From GCA-003244245 sp035714625 (lineage in GTDB: Bacteria > Actinomycetota > Actinomycetes > Mycobacteriales > Pseudonocardiaceae), in contig DASTLT010000251.1 in NCBI GenBank assembly GCA_035714625.1, positions 1 to 19,204 on the forward strand: a stretch of 19,204 bases of DNA, in the 5' to 3' direction. The position numbers were made by a program, and so were the translations under genes. Positions 15,272 to 19,204 of the stretch are shown one piece after another; within the stretch, counting starts at the first letter, position 1; each line of letters begins with the position of its first letter. The notes beneath the pieces were generated by a model. The model did no database searches and had not been told where the DNA came from. It saw nothing but the letters and a program-made list of their open reading frames with translations.

Positions 15272-15679
15272 TCACGAGCCCCGCGGCAGTGCGGCGATAG
15301 CTCCGAGCACTCCGTTGACGAACCGCGGCGAGTCCTCGGTTGACAGTGCCTTGGCCAGCTCGATGGCCTCGTCGATGGCCACCGCGTCATCAACCTCGTC
15401 GGAGTACAACAACTCGAACAGGCCCAGCCGTAGCACGGCGCGGTCGACCGGGGGCATCCGTTCGAGAGTCCAACCATGGGCCTGCGCGGCGAGCAGCCGG
15501 TCGATGTCCTCCCGGTGCGCAGCTACCCCCTGTACCAAGGACACCGTGTAGTCACTCACCGGAGGCACCTCTGGTGCCCCGACCCGCTCGGCGAGCAGCG
15601 CGAGCGGGTCCAGCCCGCGCAGGTCGGACTCGAACAGGATGTCGACGGCGCGCTTGCGGGCCTTGCTCCGGGCGCCCAC
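15272..15679 (-). CDS. nusB: Transcription antitermination factor NusB
   Basis: NusB with NusE (ribosomal protein S10) binds boxA RNA and supports rRNA antitermination. The 135-residue, all-helical product shows the N-terminal ARSKARKRAVDILFESDLR, the middle PPVDRAVLRLGLFELLY and the C-terminal AIDEAIELAKALSTEDSPRF followed by VNGVLGAI, all typical of the family. GTG at 15679 begins one base after the efp stop, so translation is likely coupled. It is the last gene of the aro-pepQ-efp cluster and ends just before the shared terminator. Confidence 0.96.
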   Translation of the reverse strand: MGARSKARKRAVDILFESDLRGLDPLALLAERVGAPEVPPVSDYTVSLVQGVAAHREDIDRLLAAQAHGWTLERMPPVDRAVLRLGLFELLYSDEVDDAVAIDEAIELAKALSTEDSPRFVNGVLGAIAALPRGS

Positions 15680-15680
15680 C

Positions 15681-16244
15681 TCAGGAACTGACGCGGCCGA
15701 GGTAACGCCCGTCCCGGGTGTCGACCTTCACCTTCTCGCCGGTGCTGACAAACAGCGGCACCTGGATCTCAGCGCCGGTCTCCAGCGTGGCGGGCTTGGT
15801 GCCGCCGGTTGACCGGTCCCCCTGCAGCCCTGGATCGGTATGCGAGATCACCAGCTCTACAGAGGTCGGCAGCTCGACGTAGAGTGGAGTGCCTTCGTGC
15901 ACCGCGACCAGCACATCCTGGTTGTCCAGCAGGTACCTCGCCGCTTCCCCCACGACCTCACCCGGGATGGTGATCTGGTCGTAGGTGTCGGTGTCCATGA
16001 ACACGAAATCGGCGCCGTCGGAGTACAGGTAGGTCATGTCCCGGCGGTCGACAGTGGCGGTCTCGACCTTGGTGCCGGCGTTGAAGGTCTTGTCGACCAC
16101 CTTGCCCGACAGCACGTTCTTCAGGGTGGTGCGCACAAAAGCGCCACCCTTTCCTGGTTTGACATGCTGAAAACTCACGACAGACCACAGTTGGCCATCG
16201 AGGTTGAGCACGAGCCCGTTCTTCAGGTCATTGGTGGTGGCCAC
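15681..16244 (-). CDS. efp: Elongation factor P
   Basis: EF-P relieves ribosomes stalled at polyproline stretches. The 187-residue product has the N-terminal KOW-like domain ending in the tip loop HVKPGKGGAF with Lys32 at the tip, then the middle and C-terminal OB domains (DRRDMTYLYSDGADFVFMD, TDPGLQGDRSTGGTKPATLE, DTRDGRYLGRV). GTG at 16244 (VATTNDLKNGLVLNLDG) matches the 187-residue length of mycobacterial EF-P; GGGAG lies about 12 bases upstream, rather far. An in-frame ATG at 16262 would add six residues but has no ribosome binding site, so the start is not certain. Confidence 0.95.
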   Translation of the reverse strand: MATTNDLKNGLVLNLDGQLWSVVSFQHVKPGKGGAFVRTTLKNVLSGKVVDKTFNAGTKVETATVDRRDMTYLYSDGADFVFMDTDTYDQITIPGEVVGEAARYLLDNQDVLVAVHEGTPLYVELPTSVELVISHTDPGLQGDRSTGGTKPATLETGAEIQVPLFVSTGEKVKVDTRDGRYLGRVSS

Positions 16245-16277
16245 GTCAGCCTGCACTCCCATGGTGAGAAGGTGGTC

Positions 16278-17363
16278 TTAAACGACCACGAGGTCCTTCG
16301 TGGTCCGGGTGAGGAGTTCCGGCTCACCGTCGGAGACGACGAGGGTGTCCTCAATGCGCACACCGCCCCGGTCTGCCAGGTAGACACCTGGCTCGACGGT
16401 GACCGCCATGCCTGGCGCCAGTGTACCGACCCCTAGCTGGGACAATGCCGGGGCCTCGTGGATCTGCAGGCCGACCCCATGTCCCAGACCATGCAGGAAG
16501 TCCGCACCATGGCCGGCCTGCTTGATCACATCCCGGGCGGCGGAGTCCACTTCGCGGACGTCGGCGCCGGCGCGCAGTGCGGCCCGGCCGGCGGCCTGGG
16601 CCACCGCCACCAGGTGGTAGAGCTCGCGTTGCCACTGCGCGGGCGCACCGAGCACCACGGTGCGGGTCATGTCCGAGTGGTAGCCGTCGACCAGTGCTCC
16701 GAAGTCCATCTTCACCAGGTCACCGCGGTGCAGCTCCGCGTCGGTGGGGCGGTGGTGCGGAACCGCTGAGTTGGGCCCGGTCGCCACGATCGTCTCGAAC
16801 GACGGCCCGGCCGCCCCCGCTGCGATCATCCGCGCCTCCAGGTCGCGGGCCACCTCCCGCTCGGTACGGCCGGGCCGCAGCCCACCTTCAGCGAGCAGCC
16901 CGGCCAGGGCGGTATCGGCGGCCAGGCAGGCCGCCCGCAACGCGGCCACCTCGTGTTCGTCTTTGACCAACCGCAGCTTCTCCACCGGCCGGGAGACGGC
17001 AATCAGCCGCTCCGCGCCGGCGACCTCGACCAGCGCCCCGTACCGCTCCACCGTCACCACATGGCTCTCGAACCCGAGGTGGCTTATTCCCGCCTCGCTG
17101 ACCTCCTGCACCAGACGCAGCGCACTGGCGCGGTCGATGACCAGGCGCAGCTCCGGCACCTGCCGCGCGGACTGGGTCCGGTAGCGACCGTCGGTACAGA
17201 ACACCGTCCGGTCCTCGCCCCCGATGTGCACCAGCAAGGCAGCGTTCGAGCCGGTGAACCCGGTGAGATAGCGGATGTTGATGAGGTCGGTGATCAGCAG
17301 GGCGTCCAGCTCGAGGTCACCGAGCTGGACACGAAGCGCGTCGCGACGCCGGGAATAGGACAT
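16278..17363 (-). CDS. pepQ: M24B metallopeptidase, Xaa-Pro aminopeptidase/dipeptidase
   Basis: This 361-residue creatinase-fold enzyme cleaves X-Pro peptides. The N-terminal domain (to about 130) includes LLITDLINIRYLTGFTGSNA; the catalytic domain carries the five metal ligands Asp220 (KMDFG), Asp231 (HSDMTRT), His295 (HGLGHGVG), Glu324 (TVEPGVYL) and Glu338 (VRIEDTLVV). The start ATG at 17363 (MSYSRRRDALRVQL) agrees with relatives, although no clear ribosome binding site precedes it; the open frame to 17645 runs through aroQ in another frame. It starts 28 bases after the aroQ stop and precedes efp, as in other actinobacteria. Functional linkage to EF-P through proline-containing peptides is only suggestive. 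The symbol follows the usual name of this neighbourhood. Confidence 0.93.
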   Translation of the reverse strand: MSYSRRRDALRVQLGDLELDALLITDLINIRYLTGFTGSNAALLVHIGGEDRTVFCTDGRYRTQSARQVPELRLVIDRASALRLVQEVSEAGISHLGFESHVVTVERYGALVEVAGAERLIAVSRPVEKLRLVKDEHEVAALRAACLAADTALAGLLAEGGLRPGRTEREVARDLEARMIAAGAAGPSFETIVATGPNSAVPHHRPTDAELHRGDLVKMDFGALVDGYHSDMTRTVVLGAPAQWQRELYHLVAVAQAAGRAALRAGADVREVDSAARDVIKQAGHGADFLHGLGHGVGLQIHEAPALSQLGVGTLAPGMAVTVEPGVYLADRGGVRIEDTLVVSDGEPELLTRTTKDLVVV

Positions 17364-17391
17364 GTTCTGACGGTAGCCGGTGTGTGCCGGG

Positions 17392-17826
17392 TCAGGTGCT
17401 GGCGCGGCCGGCAATCCAGCGCAGCGCGAGCGAGTAGCCGTCCACCCCGAAACCGACGATGATCCCGGAGGCGATCGCCGAGAGGTAGCTGTGCTGGCGG
17501 AATGGTTCCCGGGTGTGCACGTTGCTGATGTGCACCTCCACCAGCGGCGCCGACACCTGGGCGGCGGCATCGCGAACCGCGACCGAGTAGTGCGTCCACG
17601 CCGCAGCGTTGAGCACCACCGGAGTGGCGGTGTCGGTGGCCTCATGCAGCCAGCCCAGCATCTCGCCTTCGTGGTCGGTCTGCCGCACGTCCACTACGAG
17701 TCCCAAGTCGGTGCCGACCCGCTGGCACAGCGCGACCAGATCGCCATAGCTGGTTGTGCCGTAGATGTCCGGTTCGCGGGTGCCGAGCCGGCCCAGGTTC
17801 GGCCCGTTGAGCACCAGTACCTTCAC
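17392..17826 (-). CDS. aroQ: 3-dehydroquinate dehydratase, type II
   Basis: This shikimate-pathway enzyme dehydrates 3-dehydroquinate. The 144-residue protein shows the type II motifs VLNGPNLGRLGTREPDIYG with Arg17 and Tyr22, VLNAAAWTHYS with Asn73 and His79, and EVHISNVHTREPFRQHS with His99 and Arg110. These positions are shifted by two from the M. tuberculosis active site, confirming the start. GTG at 17826 overlaps the aroB stop as GTGA. Type II enzymes form dodecamers. The previous step is made by the neighbouring aroB product. Confidence 0.97.
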   Translation of the reverse strand: MKVLVLNGPNLGRLGTREPDIYGTTSYGDLVALCQRVGTDLGLVVDVRQTDHEGEMLGWLHEATDTATPVVLNAAAWTHYSVAVRDAAAQVSAPLVEVHISNVHTREPFRQHSYLSAIASGIIVGFGVDGYSLALRWIAGRAST

Positions 17827-18959
17827 CGCCGACCTCCCACGCCCGCCACCCCCGCCCCGCCGGCTCCCACCCCGCCGGCTCCGGCGCCGACGGCGACCGC
17901 GGCGTAGGCCCCGGCCAGCAGCTCCGGGCCGGGACCTTCCAGCCGCCCCGGCTTGGCCAGCCCGTCGAGCACCACGAAGCGCAGCACCCCGGAGCGGGTC
18001 TTCTTGTCATTGCGCATGATGGCCAGCAGCTCAGGCAGCGCGTCGGGGTCGTAGCCGGTGGGCAGCCCGAGCGCGGTGAGCACCCGGCGGTGCCGGGCCG
18101 CGGTGGCCTCGTCCAGCCGCCCCGCGAGTCGGGCCAGTTCGGCGGCGAAGACCATCCCGACGCTCACCGCATGGCCGTGCCGCCAGCGGTAGTTCTCGCG
18201 GCGCTCCACGGCGTGGCCCAAGGTGTGGCCGTAGTTGAGCACTTCGCGCAGGTGCGACTCCCGCAGGTCGGCCGACACCACCTTGGCCTTGACCTGTATC
18301 GCGCGGCCGACCAGCTCGGCCAGCACCGGCCCGGCCGGGTCCAGCGCGGCGGGCGGATCGGCCTCGATACGGTCCAGGATGATCGGATCGGCGATGAACC
18401 CGGCCTTGACCACCTCGGCCATGCCCGCGATGAGCTCCGCCTTCGGCAGCGTCTGGCAGGTGTCCAGGTCAACCAGCACCGCCGCGGGCTCGTGAAACGC
18501 CCCGACCAGGTTCTTGCCCGCCTCGGTGTTGATCCCGGTCTTGCCCCCCACCGCGGCGTCCACCATCGCCAGCAACGTGGTGGGCACCAGCACCACCCGG
18601 ACCCCGCGCAGCCACGTCGCGGCGACGAAACCGGCGAGGTCGGTGACCGCGCCGCCGCCCAGGGCGACGACGGTGCCGGTGCGGTCCAGCCCGATCCGGG
18701 CGAGGATGTCCCAGCAGAACGCTGCCACCGCCAGGCTCTTGCCGTCCTCGGCGTCGGGCACCTCGATCCGGTTCGCGTTGGCCCCGGCGGACTCCAGCGC
18801 GACGCGCAGCGCCTCTGCCCGATCGATCACCGTCGGCTGGTGCACGATCGCCACCGTGCCGCCGCCGATGGCCTTGAGCAGCTCCTCCTGCAGGTCGCGG
18901 CCGACCACGACGTCGTAGGGCTGCGCCGTCGCCACCCGGATCCGCACCGGCCCAGTCAT
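17823..18959 (-). CDS. aroB: 3-dehydroquinate synthase
   Basis: AroB converts DAHP to 3-dehydroquinate with NAD and a metal ion. The 378-residue protein has VVALGGGAVTDLAGFVAATW (NAD binding, Gly101-103), PTTLLAMVDAAVGGKTGIN, the metal-ligand region GMAEVVKAGF with Glu182, and NYGHTLGHAVE and RHGHAVSVGM with metal histidines. The last 24 residues are an unusual Gly-Ala-Val-rich tail (AVAVGAGAGGVGAGGAGVAG...) produced by short DNA repeats; it is outside the enzyme fold and likely dispensable. ATG at 18959 overlaps the aroK stop as ATGA, and its stop overlaps the aroQ start as GTGA. Confidence 0.97.
   Translation of the reverse strand: MTGPVRIRVATAQPYDVVVGRDLQEELLKAIGGGTVAIVHQPTVIDRAEALRVALESAGANANRIEVPDAEDGKSLAVAAFCWDILARIGLDRTGTVVALGGGAVTDLAGFVAATWLRGVRVVLVPTTLLAMVDAAVGGKTGINTEAGKNLVGAFHEPAAVLVDLDTCQTLPKAELIAGMAEVVKAGFIADPIILDRIEADPPAALDPAGPVLAELVGRAIQVKAKVVSADLRESHLREVLNYGHTLGHAVERRENYRWRHGHAVSVGMVFAAELARLAGRLDEATAARHRRVLTALGLPTGYDPDALPELLAIMRNDKKTRSGVLRFVVLDGLAKPGRLEGPGPELLAGAYAAVAVGAGAGGVGAGGAGVAGVGGRR
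17855..17882. repeat. 15-base tandem repeat coding the aroB tail
   Basis: CCCCGCCGGCTCC at 17855-17867 recurs at 17870-17882 with a 15-base period (five codons), producing the repeated glycine and alanine of the AroB C-terminus. It probably arose by slippage and may vary between strains. Confidence 0.6.
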
Positions 18960-19204
18960 CCCGCTCCTCCCAGGGCCGTCAGCACGTCCTGGGTGATCTC
19001 TTCGGGGCTGCGCCGGTCGGTGGCGATCTCCACCGTGGCCACCTCCCGGTACAGCGGCAACCGGGCGTTGAGCAGGGCGGCGAAGGTGGCCCGCGGGTTC
19101 ACCCCGGCCAGCAGCGGGCGCGCGGTGGACAGCCCGGTGCGGCGCACCCCCTCGGCCATGCCCACCGACAAGAACACCACCCGGTGCCCGCGCAGCGCGG
19201 CACG
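18956..19204 (-). CDS. aroK: Shikimate kinase, N-terminus beyond window edge
   Basis: The 82 C-terminal codons are present; the P-loop part lies beyond 19204. The frame enters as RAALRGHRVVFLSVGMAEGV, followed by RRTGLSTARPLLAGVNPRAT (Arg-Pro-Leu-Leu substrate/lid region) and LPLYREVATVEIATDRRSPE, the LYREVA motif being typical of shikimate kinases. The enzyme phosphorylates shikimate at the 3-hydroxyl. It ends with a four-base ATGA overlap with aroB. The aroK-aroB-aroQ order is the usual actinobacterial one. Confidence 0.93.
   Translation of the reverse strand, partial: RAALRGHRVVFLSVGMAEGVRRTGLSTARPLLAGVNPRATFAALLNARLPLYREVATVEIATDRRSPEEITQDVLTALGGAG

Overview
This is a GC-rich actinobacterial chromosome segment. 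Hand counts give about 72% GC in carB. The gene order (pyrimidine operon, mihF-gmk-rpoZ-coaBC-metK-priA, bldD, and the aroK-aroB-aroQ-pepQ-efp-nusB cluster), the actinobacteria-specific proteins mIHF and BldD, and a PriA without a Walker A motif all point to Actinomycetia. A Pseudonocardiales-like relative is a reasonable guess, but I cannot fix the genus from this sequence.

Layout, left to right. Positions 1-710 carry the 5' part of priA (minus). A lone plus-strand DinB/DUF664 gene (846-1367) sits between priA and metK. From 2586 down to 1393 is metK, preceded in transcription order by coaBC, rpoZ, gmk and mihF (all minus). Positions 5251-14436 hold the minus-strand de novo pyrimidine operon, read as pyrR-pyrB-pyrC-carA-[insert]-carB-pyrF. 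It covers carbamoyl phosphate synthesis, aspartate transcarbamoylase, dihydroorotase and OMP decarboxylase; the dihydroorotate dehydrogenase and orotate phosphoribosyltransferase genes are not in the window. bldD (plus, 14722-15210) diverges from pyrR. It converges on the minus-strand cluster aroK(partial)-aroB-aroQ-pepQ-efp-nusB, which ends at 15272. Many minus-strand neighbours are joined by 4-base start/stop overlaps, so translation is probably coupled.

The most unusual part is 9543-10504. A lower-GC stretch (about 53% in two 60-base hand counts) has been inserted between carA and carB. It encodes the front of an AAA/ABC-type ATPase (Walker A, signature, Walker B and H-loop visible). Close to position 9820 the ATPase frame stops making sense, and a different frame takes over with the C-terminal end of a DUF4276-like protein, which runs into the first codons of carB. 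I read this as the fused remains of a two-gene ATPase plus DUF4276 module, of the kind found among defence-like ATPase/effector pairs. The decayed frames still form a chain of overlapping stops and starts linking carA to carB.

Two regulatory elements also stand out. The pyrR leader (14441-14482, minus) contains a match to the PyrR RNA-binding loop, and its flanking stem pairs with the Shine-Dalgarno sequence, suggesting PyrR-controlled translation of the whole operon. A BldD-box-like sequence (14624-14638) lies upstream of bldD, as expected for autorepression. No tRNA, rRNA, CRISPR array or complete mobile element was seen, and there is no gene-free stretch longer than 300 bases.
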